From SSF53 sp036170535 (GTDB taxonomy: Bacteria; Spirochaetota; Leptospiria; Leptospirales; Leptonemataceae): a DNA stretch of 35,518 nt. Location: assembly GCA_036170535.1 (NCBI GenBank), contig JAVHPJ010000169.1, forward strand, positions 1 through 35,518, read 5' to 3'. This document shows positions 1 to 7,651 of this stretch, one piece after another (positions within the stretch are counted from its first letter, which is position 1; each line of letters starts with the position of its first letter). The notes under the pieces were generated by a model. It saw nothing but the letters and a program-made list of their open reading frames with translations. It ran no database searches and was not told the DNA's origin. The position numbers and the translations under genes are program-made.

Positions 1-140
1 AGCGCGCTGACATTAGCCCCGCCCTCCAGATCCGTGAGACGCAAGACCTGTCCCCGTCGCAAAAGCAGAGAGTGATGCTGCCCGCCCGGCAGAATCTCGT
101 CAGCGAGAATCAGCTCCGACGGGATCGGCGGCGCGCTCAT
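1..140 (-). CDS. DUF1989 urea/guanidine carboxylase-associated protein, N-terminal fragment
   Basis: Partial gene, cut by the left window edge; it is too short to stand out as an open frame. It starts at the ATG at 140 and overlaps the stop of the ABC ATPase gene by four bases (ATGA). The readable 46 residues include LRRGQVLRLTDLEGGANVSAL. This matches my memory of the first of the paired urea carboxylase-associated proteins (DUF1989, UAAP1). That pair has been identified as carboxyguanidine deiminase (CgdAB), acting between guanidine carboxylase and allophanate hydrolase. The translational coupling to an ABC importer is typical of these loci. A second DUF1989 gene, a biotin-dependent carboxylase and allophanate hydrolase should lie beyond the left edge. 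The family call rests on a short stretch but is supported by the context. Confidence 0.72.
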   Translation of the reverse strand, partial: MSAPPIPSELILADEILPGGQHHSLLLRRGQVLRLTDLEGGANVSA

Positions 141-994
141 CGGGAGGCCGCCTCCCCGCCCTCGCTGCGGTTCAGATTAACCAGGCGCGCGAGAGTGGCG
201 TTCCGCGCGCCGTCGTCGGCCGTGCGCGAGTGCAGGAGATCCAGGAGTCGGCGTTTCAGCGCCAGGAACTCCGGATTGAGTTTAATGGAAAAATCGGCGC
301 TTTTGGCGAAAGGCACGGCGACATCTTCCAGAATGCGGCCCGGACGTCGCGAAAAAACCAGGATGCGCGAACCCAGGAAGATCGCCTCGTCCACGTCGTG
401 CGTGACGAATATTACGGTCGTTTTTTCGTGCTGACACAAAAGCAAAAGCAGTTCCTGCATCTCTTCGCGGGTCTGCGAGTCCAGGGCGCCAAAGGGTTCG
501 TCCATCAGCATGATCTTGGGCCGATTTACCAGGGTCCGCGCGATGGCGACGCGTTGTTTCATGCCGCCGGACAACTCGCGCGGATACGCGTCGCGGAAAT
601 TGGCAAGCCCCATGAGATCCAGTAAAAACTCCACGCGCGCCACGCGGTCATAGACCTGACCTTCGCTCAGATTTTCGCGATTGCGTTGCAACGTATTGGA
701 GAACGCGGCGTTTTCGTGCACTGTCAGCCACGGGAACAGCGTATAGTTCTGAAAAACCATGCCCAGCTCGCGTCCCGGCCCCGTGACCCTGCGCTCATCC
801 AGCAGGATCTCGCCGCTATCGGGCGTCTCAAGCCCGGCCAGCATATACAGCAACGTGGACTTGCCGCAACCCGAAGGGCCCAGCAAACACAAGAATTCGC
901 CGTTCTGCGCCAGAAACGAGGTCGGTTCCAGCGCGCGCACGCTCCCCTTGCGGGTGCGATATTCTTTGGTTACTTCTTTAACTTCAAGTTGCAT
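137..994 (-). CDS. ABC transporter ATP-binding subunit (SsuB/TauB type, urea/guanidine carboxylase locus)
   Basis: Cytoplasmic ATPase of a nitrate/sulfonate/taurine-family importer, 285 residues. All expected motifs are visible: Walker A GPSGCGKST near residue 40, the Q-loop in VFQNYTLFPW, the signature LSGGMKQRVAIAR, Walker B LMDEPFGALD, and the switch histidine in FVTHDVDEA. It starts 6 bp after the permease stop and ends in an ATGA overlap with the DUF1989 gene, so the three transporter genes and the degradation genes are probably one operon. The substrate cannot be read from the ATPase. The context suggests guanidine or a urea-like compound, in line with the 'urea carboxylase-related ABC transporter' subsystem. 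Confidence 0.93.
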   Translation of the reverse strand: MQLEVKEVTKEYRTRKGSVRALEPTSFLAQNGEFLCLLGPSGCGKSTLLYMLAGLETPDSGEILLDERRVTGPGRELGMVFQNYTLFPWLTVHENAAFSNTLQRNRENLSEGQVYDRVARVEFLLDLMGLANFRDAYPRELSGGMKQRVAIARTLVNRPKIMLMDEPFGALDSQTREEMQELLLLLCQHEKTTVIFVTHDVDEAIFLGSRILVFSRRPGRILEDVAVPFAKSADFSIKLNPEFLALKRRLLDLLHSRTADDGARNATLARLVNLNRSEGGEAASR

Positions 995-1000
995 AAGACG

Positions 1001-1786
1001 TCAGGACCGCGAGCTTTCCGCCCATGCAAAGGCGCGACGATTCATGCGCCGAAACAGATAGTCAAGCAGGAGCCCCAGCGCGCCGAGCAGTATTAAGTAA
1101 ATGTACATTTCCGGAATCTGTTTGTAGCGATAAAAGCGCAGTATGCGATAACCCAGCCCCTCGTTGGCAGCGATCAATTCGGCGACCACGAGATAGGTCC
1201 AGGCCCAGCCATTGCACAGTCGCAACGCATCAAAGATGCCCGGCAGCGAAGCGCGAAACAACACCTGCCCGATCGCCTCCAGCCGGCGGGCGCCAAGCGT
1301 ATAACTTACTTGTAAAAGTTCATAGGGCACGCGCCGAACTTCGTCGGCGACCATTAAGAGCAGCTGAAAAAATACGCCGATGAAAATCAGCATCACCTTG
1401 GGCGTTTCTCCGATGCCAAAAAACGTCATGAGCAGCGGAATCAGGGCTGGCACCGGCACATAGCGCCCGAACTCGGTCAGGGGCTGGAGCCAGGCTTCAA
1501 AAAATCGAAACGCGCCCACAATCATTCCGAGCGGCACGGCGATGCAGGCCGCCGCCAGAAAGCCGCCGGTGATGCGCAAAAAGCTGTATTGAAAATCGAT
1601 CCAGAGATAGTCGGACTGCACAATACCGACCGCGCCCTCGTAAAGCTCGCCCGGTCCGGGCACAAAAGGCGTTGCGTCGATTGCGCTGATCAGCCAGTAG
1701 AGTCCGAAGGCTGCGAAGAAACTCGCAGCCGCCATGACCTGGAACACGGCGGGCGAAATGCTTTTGCGAAGTGCAAACAGGTTCAT
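1001..1786 (-). CDS. ABC transporter permease (SsuC/TauC type)
   Basis: Inner-membrane permease of the BPD_transp_1 family, 261 residues. About six hydrophobic segments are visible, near residues 15-33, 70-92, 110-128, 130-146, 190-208 and 228-246. The EAA-like coupling loop that docks on the ATPase lies around residues 150-180 (YTLGARRLEAIGQVLFRASL). It lies 26 bp after the lipoprotein gene and 6 bp before the ATPase gene, on the same strand, so a single transcript is likely. The C-terminal arginine-rich segment (RRMNRRAFAW) should be cytoplasmic. The family is clear; the transported compound is inferred from the adjacent DUF1989 gene. Confidence 0.92.
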   Translation of the reverse strand: MNLFALRKSISPAVFQVMAAASFFAAFGLYWLISAIDATPFVPGPGELYEGAVGIVQSDYLWIDFQYSFLRITGGFLAAACIAVPLGMIVGAFRFFEAWLQPLTEFGRYVPVPALIPLLMTFFGIGETPKVMLIFIGVFFQLLLMVADEVRRVPYELLQVSYTLGARRLEAIGQVLFRASLPGIFDALRLCNGWAWTYLVVAELIAANEGLGYRILRFYRYKQIPEMYIYLILLGALGLLLDYLFRRMNRRAFAWAESSRS

Positions 1787-1812
1787 GGCGGCTGCTGCGG
1801 AACGAGAGTCGC

Positions 1813-2847
1813 TTATTCCGAAATCGATTGGATAAAGCGCGGCTCAATCGCCGGGGCAAAATCCGGCGCGGCTTTGATGTTCAGAGCCGGAACCGAGGTG
1901 TAAAACGCGGAGATCGTCTTTCCGCTGCCGTACAGGGATGCGTCGTCGGCGCGTTCGGCGAAGGCGTTTTTATTGTCCGCCAGACCAAAAAAGCGGGTGC
2001 CGCCGATAAACGCCTTATACGCTTCCGGAGTCTGATTTACTTTGCGCGCCATAATCAGGTACGCTTCTTCCGGATTTTCTTCCATGAACTTCAGAACTTC
2101 AAACCAGACCTCGGTGATTTTCTGCACATCGTCTGCACGAGAGCTGACTACGTTTTCATGAAAGACCAAAAGGTCGGGAATGAGACCCGGCATTTCTTTG
2201 GAGCTGAACAGAAGTTTTACGCCGCCGCCGCTGAGCGAGTTTGCGAGCGAGGGCTGCCAGAGCGCGGCCGCCTGCACGTTGCCCAGGGTCAGCGCATTGG
2301 CCGCGTCCGGAACAAACATGTTTTTGAACTGAACGTCTTCAGGCTTGAGACCGTTTTTCGCAAGCGCCGTCATCAGTACAAAATGGCTTACGGTGCCTTC
2401 TTCCGCCGCGACCACCTTGCCGCGCAGGTCGGCTATAGAATTAATTTCCGAGCGCACGGCCACGCCGTCGTTGCCGGCCGAGTTGTCGTTTACCAGCACG
2501 ACTTTCACCGGATTGCCGACCGTCGCGAGAGAAAATAGCGTATCGTTCCAGGTCTGGCAGTTGCCATCGAGCTGTTTGGCGTCCATCGCTTGAAGCGATT
2601 CGACGTAGTTGTCAAACCAGCGAAACTCGACTTTTACGCCGCGCTTCTCAAACATGCCCTTTTCAATGGCGATCTGCCACGCGACCCAGCCCGGCCAGTC
2701 GCTGTAGCCGATGGTCAGGGGTTTGTTGTCCTGGTTCTTGCATGCGCCTGTGAAAGCGGTCGCGAGCGCCAGGAGTAAGAGCAAGAGGCGCGCGGCCCCG
2801 CGGGCGCCGGACGACGCCGGTCTCTGTCCGGAATGAGCGTGTTTCAT
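1813..2847 (-). CDS. NMT1/SsuA-like substrate-binding lipoprotein of the urea/guanidine-locus ABC importer
   Basis: Extracytoplasmic solute receptor of 344 residues. I place the start at the ATG at 2847 and not at longer upstream options, because a good ribosome-binding site (GAGGAAG, 3 bases before the ATG) precedes it and the protein then opens with a normal signal: a basic n-region, a leucine-rich core at about 21-33, and a lipobox ending FTGAC with the lipidated Cys at residue 36. The mature part begins with PLTIGYSDWPGWVAWQIAIEKG, which is typical of the NMT1/THI5-like and SsuA family. The family binds sulfonates, thiamine precursors or urea-like compounds. The downstream DUF1989 gene favours guanidine or urea. 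It is the first gene of the operon. Confidence 0.9.
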   Translation of the reverse strand: MKHAHSGQRPASSGARGAARLLLLLLALATAFTGACKNQDNKPLTIGYSDWPGWVAWQIAIEKGMFEKRGVKVEFRWFDNYVESLQAMDAKQLDGNCQTWNDTLFSLATVGNPVKVVLVNDNSAGNDGVAVRSEINSIADLRGKVVAAEEGTVSHFVLMTALAKNGLKPEDVQFKNMFVPDAANALTLGNVQAAALWQPSLANSLSGGGVKLLFSSKEMPGLIPDLLVFHENVVSSRADDVQKITEVWFEVLKFMEENPEEAYLIMARKVNQTPEAYKAFIGGTRFFGLADNKNAFAERADDASLYGSGKTISAFYTSVPALNIKAAPDFAPAIEPRFIQSISE

Positions 2848-3230
2848 CAACTTCCTCGTTTCGTTTCGCACGGCGCACGGACCCGGTCCGGTGGACGCTC
2901 GGGCGTCTGGAAAGAGACCCTTGCTGCGCTTCGCGTTTAAAAAGTTTTGCAAGGATCGTGCCGGGCTGCGGCCGACCGCGCGCTTCAACGGAGCGCTCAC
3001 AAGCTGCGTCTGGGGCCGGCTGGCAGGCTTCAGCCTGACTCAATGCCGGGGCTGCGAGCGCGCCGCTCCCAAAAGGCCGCAAACGTCATGTGCAGTTTTC
3101 AAGCATAGCGCACGTTTAATGTGCAGTTCGACGCCGAATCTTGCCATTGAATCCCGTACGTCCGAATTTTCGATCGCTTTGTGAGCGCCGCGTATTTATT
3201 TGAAGATGAAACTATTCGCGAATGATCTGA
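2848..3230. promoter_or_regulatory. Divergent intergenic region between the ABC-importer operon and the tolC-like gene
   Basis: This 383-bp stretch between divergent genes carries no convincing coding frame. On the minus strand the leader of the lipoprotein gene holds two short hairpins just before the ribosome-binding site: CGGACC-C-GGTCCG at 2878-2890 and GACGC-TCGG-GCGTC at about 2893-2907. Further upstream is the repeat pair described separately. I looked for the guanidine-I (ykkC), guanidine-II and TPP riboswitch core sequences and did not find them. On the plus strand an AT-rich stretch at about 3190-3230 should hold the tolC-like promoter. I see no strong -35/-10 pair there and no clear ribosome-binding site. 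Confidence 0.6.
3088..3128 (-). promoter_or_regulatory. Candidate operator: two 10-bp direct repeats flanking a putative -10 box
   Basis: The 10-mer ATGTGCAGTT occurs at 3088-3097 and again at 3119-3128, a 31-bp period or about three helical turns. Between them on the minus strand lies TATGCT (3102-3107), a fair -10 hexamer pointing toward the ABC-importer operon. One repeat would cover the -35 region and the other the start of the transcript. This is a classic layout for a repressor binding one face of the DNA. The -35 hexamer itself is poor. The repeats are seen directly; the regulator and its ligand are unknown. Confidence 0.45.
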
Positions 3231-4586
3231 ATGCGCGTGCGTTGGTTTAGTCTATTCTGTCTTGTCCTGGCCCTCGGTCTCCCCGCTGGCAGCGCGGCCC
3301 AGACGCCCGCCACGGCGCCGCCTCTAGTCCTGAACGAATTGTATCAGCGCGCCCTGGCGGCCAGCGAGACGCGGCGTATTCGCGAAGAGGAGCTGCGCGT
3401 CGCCGAGGCCCGTTACCGGCAGACCCTCGCAACGTTTCTGCCGCAAATCGGCCTCTTTGCGCGGCAGACGCACTTTGATCGGTACAATCGGGATTCGGGG
3501 CGTGAACTGGCGGAAACCGTGCTGCGCGAGGTCAACCCTCAGGCGCTGCGGCTTTTGCCCGAGTCGAATACAGTCGCCTCCGACTCTCAGGGATTAAACC
3601 CCTACGCTGGCGGCGTTGGCCTGAGCTGGCCGCTGTTCAGCGGGTTTCAAAGTTATCGCGAACTTGCAGCGCGCGACGCCGAATTCGATGCGGCGCGCCT
3701 TGCGCGGCAGCGCTTTGAAGAGTTGCTCTACGTCGACGTGGCCAACGTTTTTTACCAGACCCTGCTCTACGAACGCACGATCGTTTTGTTGGACGCGGAA
3801 AAGACCGCGCTCGACGGACGCATCGCCGAACTGCGCTATCGCGTGCGACTGGGCCGGTCGCGCGACGGTGAGCTGCTGACTGCGCGGTCCGATTTGCAGA
3901 CGAATCGCGTGGAACGCGAAAGCGCAGTCGGACTTTTGGGCGCGACGCGTGAGTTGCTCGCTTTTGTCGCCAATACGCCGGAAGCCGGGTTGCTTTTAAA
4001 AGATGAACAGGCCATGCCGACTGCCGAGTCCCTGGAGACTTATCTGACTCGGACCGACGAACGCGCGGACGTGCTCGCGGCCCTGGCCAGCCTGCGCGCC
4101 GCCCGCTCGCGCGTGCAGGTCGCCGAGGGCGGACACTATCCGAGCGTTTCCCTGGACGGCGAATATTATCTCGCACAAAAGCCGGACTACGGCCGCGATT
4201 GGCAGATCCAGTTGCGCATCGACCTGCCTTTGTTTCAGGGCGGCGCTGTCGCTGCCAGCATACGTGAGGCCCAGGCCCGTAGCCGACAAAGCGAGCTTGC
4301 GCTCGCCAGTTTACGACGCACCGCCGACTACGAGGTGCGTTCTCTTTATCGCGAGTTTATTTCCACGTCCGCACGCACTCTGCTGCTGGAAGAAGCCGTG
4401 CGCCTGGCGCGTCAGAATTATGCGATTCAGCGCCGCGACTACGAGCTGGGCATCGTAACCAATCTGGAAGCGCTGACCGCGCTCGCTCGCATTCAGCAAT
4501 TGGAGCGCAGTTTGCTTCAGGCGCAGATGCAGGCGAAGTTGCTCGCGCTGCGTCTGCACATCGCCGCCGGTCGGTCTCCCCAATGA
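3231..4586 (+). CDS. TolC-family outer-membrane efflux protein
   Basis: Outer-membrane channel component of an efflux system, 451 residues, close to the usual 430-490 for the family. It has a clear Sec signal (MRVRWFSLFCLVLALGLPAG), probably cleaved after SAAQ near residue 24. The rest has the two-fold repeated pattern of the OEP family: long alanine- and arginine-rich helices (for example around residues 45-65 and 285-300) broken by strand segments such as YAGGVGLSWPLFSG and WQIQLRIDLPLFQGG. The last codon overlaps the RND gene by four bases (ATGA), so the two are translationally coupled. No canonical ribosome-binding site is visible before the ATG at 3231, and the start is inferred from the signal peptide. 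Confidence 0.92.
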   Translation: MRVRWFSLFCLVLALGLPAGSAAQTPATAPPLVLNELYQRALAASETRRIREEELRVAEARYRQTLATFLPQIGLFARQTHFDRYNRDSGRELAETVLREVNPQALRLLPESNTVASDSQGLNPYAGGVGLSWPLFSGFQSYRELAARDAEFDAARLARQRFEELLYVDVANVFYQTLLYERTIVLLDAEKTALDGRIAELRYRVRLGRSRDGELLTARSDLQTNRVERESAVGLLGATRELLAFVANTPEAGLLLKDEQAMPTAESLETYLTRTDERADVLAALASLRAARSRVQVAEGGHYPSVSLDGEYYLAQKPDYGRDWQIQLRIDLPLFQGGAVAASIREAQARSRQSELALASLRRTADYEVRSLYREFISTSARTLLLEEAVRLARQNYAIQRRDYELGIVTNLEALTALARIQQLERSLLQAQMQAKLLALRLHIAAGRSPQ

Positions 4587-7500
4587 GACTCTCCGATCTT
4601 GCCATCGCCCGCCCGGCGCTCGCCTGGGTGATCATGTTCGGCCTGATCGTGTTCGGCGCCGTCTCGCTCGGCCGCCTGGGCGTAAGCTACATGCCGGACG
4701 TCGATTTTCCCACGCTTTCCGTCAGCGTCGCCTGGGAAGGCGCCGCACCGGAGGTGATGGAAGCCGAAATCGTCGATCGCCTGGAACGGCGCGTTATCGC
4801 CGTGGAAGGCTTAAAAGAGATGGTTTCGACCGTGCGCCAGGGCTCGGCGAACGTCGCGCTGGAATTTGACATTGATCGCAACATCGATTCCGCGCTCCAG
4901 GAAGTGCAGACCGCCCTCAGCCGCATCGAATTGCCGGAAGGCGTGCTGCCGCCGACCGTACGCAAATCCAATCCGGAGGACGATCCGATCTTGTGGATCG
5001 GTCTTTCATCGGATGAACGCCACCTGCGCGAGCTCTATGTAATCGCGGATCAAAGCATCATTGATCGGCTGCAACTGCTCCCGGGCGTGGGAGAGGCTTT
5101 TGTCGGCGGCTCCATTGAGCGCAATTTGCGAATCTGGGTCGATAACAATAAGCTGCGCCAGTACGAACTCACCGCGCTGGATCTCGAACAATCCCTGCGC
5201 CTCGATCACACGGAAGGCGCCGCCGGGTATCTGGAAAACAGCGAGCGCGAAAGCAATTTACGCGTATTTGGCGAAGGCGCGAGCGTCAGCGAAGTCGCCA
5301 ATATTCCGATTACCCGCCGCGGCGGCGCGCCGATCTACTTTTCCACGATTCGCCTGGGCGACGTGGCGCGCGTGGAAGACGGCCTGAATGATTTTCGGCG
5401 CATCACGCGCGTGAACGGCCGCCCGGGTTTGACGATCGGCATTCGCAAGCAGATCGGCGGCAACGCCGTAGCCGTGGGCGAACGCGTCAAGGCCGAGGTT
5501 CTCGAGATCCAGAAGAGCCTGCCGCGCGACGTGAAACTGACCGTTAACTTCGACTCGACGCGGTTTGTGCGCGAGGCGATCGACGAAACCCAGTTCACGC
5601 TGATACTTTCCGGAATACTTACAGCCGTAGTCTGCTGGATTTTTCTGGGCAGCTGGAACTCCACGCTGAACGTGATTTTATCGATCCCGACTTCCGTCGT
5701 CGGGACCTTCTTGATTCTTTACTTTCTCGACTTCACGCTGAATCTCTTCACTCTGTTGGGGCTGTCGCTTGCCATCGGCATCGTGGTGGACGACAACATC
5801 ATGGTGCTTGAGAACATTGTGCGTCATTTCGACATGGGCAAGGATCGCGTACGCGCAGCGCGCGACGGTGCCCGCGAAATTCTTTTTGCGGCCGTGGCGG
5901 CTTCGACTGCGGTCGCCGCGATCTTTCTGCCGGTCGCCTTTATGGAAGGCGTGATTGGCCGCTTCTTCTTTCAGTTTGGAGTCACGATCACCGCGGCCGT
6001 GGCGCTTTCGCTGCTCGATGCAGTCACGCTTACGCCCATGCGCGCGTCGCGACTGTTGACGCGCACCGAGCGAACGCCGCGCATTGTACAGGCCGTAGGC
6101 GCAGTGATGCGCGTCACGACGACGCTGTACCAGGCGCTGCTGGCGCGCGCGCTGAACCAACGCCTGCTCACAATTCTCGCCGCCAGCGGCCTATTTGCAC
6201 TTTCGCTGTTGCTCGGTAATCTGATTCGCAAGGAGTTTGTGCCGCCCGAAGATCAGAGCCAATTTGGCGCGCGCCTGCTGACCGCGAGCGGAACCTCCCT
6301 CGAAAAGACCAGCGGGGCCTTCGCTCAATTCGAAGCCTGGCTGAGTTCGCGCCCGGACGTGGCGCGGTATATCGCGATCGTCGGCGGTTTTGGCGGCGGC
6401 GAATCTTCTTCGGGCGTGGTTTTTGTAACGCTCGTACCGCCGGAGGAACGCGATCTCGATCAGCAGGAATTTATGGACGAGGCGCGCGCGACTATCGCAA
6501 AGATTCCCGGTTTGCGCGGTTCGCTCTTCGATTTTTCCACGCGCGGTCTGACCGCACGACGCGGTTCCCCGGTGGAGTTCAGCATTCGCGGCGGCGACTG
6601 GGCGACCTTGCGCGACACGGCCGAAGCCATTAAGGCGAAGATGCGCGCTTCAGGTAATTTTGAGGACGTCGACTCTGATTACCGCGAGGGCATGCCGGAG
6701 GTGCGTGTAATTCCGATCCGCTCCCAGGCCGCCGCACGCGGCGTTTCCATGGACGCCCTGGTGCGCACGGTGGGCGCGGCGATGGGCGGCATTCGAGCGG
6801 GACGTTTCACTAACGACGGTCGTCGTTACGATGTGCGCATACGACTGGCGGAAGGCCAATGGACGGACGCCGAAAGTCTGCGACGTTTGCAGGTGCGCAA
6901 TATCTACGGCGAACTCGTCAATCTGGGCGAGGTGGCGCGCATTGAATCAAGCCCGGTAGTGCAGTCGCTGACGCGCGTCGATCGTCAACGCGCGATCAGT
7001 CTGAGCGCGAGCGTGCCGCGCGGCAAGTCGCAGGCGGCCGCGCTGGAAGAGGCCGAACGCATCGCGCGCGAACTTTTGCCGGACGGCTACGCCTTCTTTC
7101 CAGGCGGCGGCAGTCGCGGCTTCGCGGAGGCCTTTGATAGTTTATATTTCGCGCTCTGGCTGGGCGTCCTGGCCGCCTACATGGTGCTCACGGCGCAGTT
7201 TAACAGCTTTCTGCATCCGATCGCGGTGCTGCTCGCTCTGCCTTTCAGCGTGAGCGGCGCGTTTATCGCTCTGTTTGTCACCGGTCAATCGCTGAATCTT
7301 TACAGCATGATCGGCATCGTGCTGCTTATGGGCATCGCCAAGAAAAACTCAATTCTACTGGTGGAGTTTGCAAACGAAGCGCGCAAGCGCGGCGCAAACG
7401 TCCGCGCTGCGCTCCTCGAATCGGCGGCCGTGCGTTTTCGTCCGATTGTGATGACCTCGTTAACGGCCATCGCGGCGGCGATTCCGCCTGCGCTTGCGCT

Positions 7501-7630
7501 GGGCCCCGGGGCGGAGAGCCGCATCCCCATGGCGATCGCCGTGATCGGCGGGATGACGCTGTCCACCATACTGACGCTATTTGTGACGCCCTGCGCCTAC
7601 AGCTTGCTGGCGCGCTTTGAACGTTCGTAA
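4583..7630 (+). CDS. RND-family (AcrB/HAE1-like) multidrug efflux transporter
   Basis: Inner-membrane proton-driven exporter of 1015 residues, the normal size for the family. The first TM (about 12-32) leads into LGVSYMPDVDFPTLSVSV, the standard RND opening. TM4 carries the paired aspartates of the proton relay in LAIGIVVDDNIMVLENI (near residue 400). TM10 carries the conserved lysine in LLMGIAKKNSILLVEF. Two large periplasmic loops lie at roughly 35-330 and 560-840. It follows the tolC-like gene with an ATGA overlap. Tripartite pumps normally need a periplasmic adaptor (HlyD/AcrA family), and none is encoded beside it here, so it may borrow an adaptor encoded elsewhere or work in another arrangement. 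The substrate cannot be told from sequence. Confidence 0.95.
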   Translation: MRLSDLAIARPALAWVIMFGLIVFGAVSLGRLGVSYMPDVDFPTLSVSVAWEGAAPEVMEAEIVDRLERRVIAVEGLKEMVSTVRQGSANVALEFDIDRNIDSALQEVQTALSRIELPEGVLPPTVRKSNPEDDPILWIGLSSDERHLRELYVIADQSIIDRLQLLPGVGEAFVGGSIERNLRIWVDNNKLRQYELTALDLEQSLRLDHTEGAAGYLENSERESNLRVFGEGASVSEVANIPITRRGGAPIYFSTIRLGDVARVEDGLNDFRRITRVNGRPGLTIGIRKQIGGNAVAVGERVKAEVLEIQKSLPRDVKLTVNFDSTRFVREAIDETQFTLILSGILTAVVCWIFLGSWNSTLNVILSIPTSVVGTFLILYFLDFTLNLFTLLGLSLAIGIVVDDNIMVLENIVRHFDMGKDRVRAARDGAREILFAAVAASTAVAAIFLPVAFMEGVIGRFFFQFGVTITAAVALSLLDAVTLTPMRASRLLTRTERTPRIVQAVGAVMRVTTTLYQALLARALNQRLLTILAASGLFALSLLLGNLIRKEFVPPEDQSQFGARLLTASGTSLEKTSGAFAQFEAWLSSRPDVARYIAIVGGFGGGESSSGVVFVTLVPPEERDLDQQEFMDEARATIAKIPGLRGSLFDFSTRGLTARRGSPVEFSIRGGDWATLRDTAEAIKAKMRASGNFEDVDSDYREGMPEVRVIPIRSQAAARGVSMDALVRTVGAAMGGIRAGRFTNDGRRYDVRIRLAEGQWTDAESLRRLQVRNIYGELVNLGEVARIESSPVVQSLTRVDRQRAISLSASVPRGKSQAAALEEAERIARELLPDGYAFFPGGGSRGFAEAFDSLYFALWLGVLAAYMVLTAQFNSFLHPIAVLLALPFSVSGAFIALFVTGQSLNLYSMIGIVLLMGIAKKNSILLVEFANEARKRGANVRAALLESAAVRFRPIVMTSLTAIAAAIPPALALGPGAESRIPMAIAVIGGMTLSTILTLFVTPCAYSLLARFERS

Positions 7631-7651
7631 GCGCAGGACGGCTCGATTGTT

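Noticed and set aside
2848..3184. Guanidine-I, guanidine-II or TPP riboswitch in the importer leader
   Set aside because: Conserved cores of these classes are not present; only short generic hairpins are seen. A covariance search would settle it.
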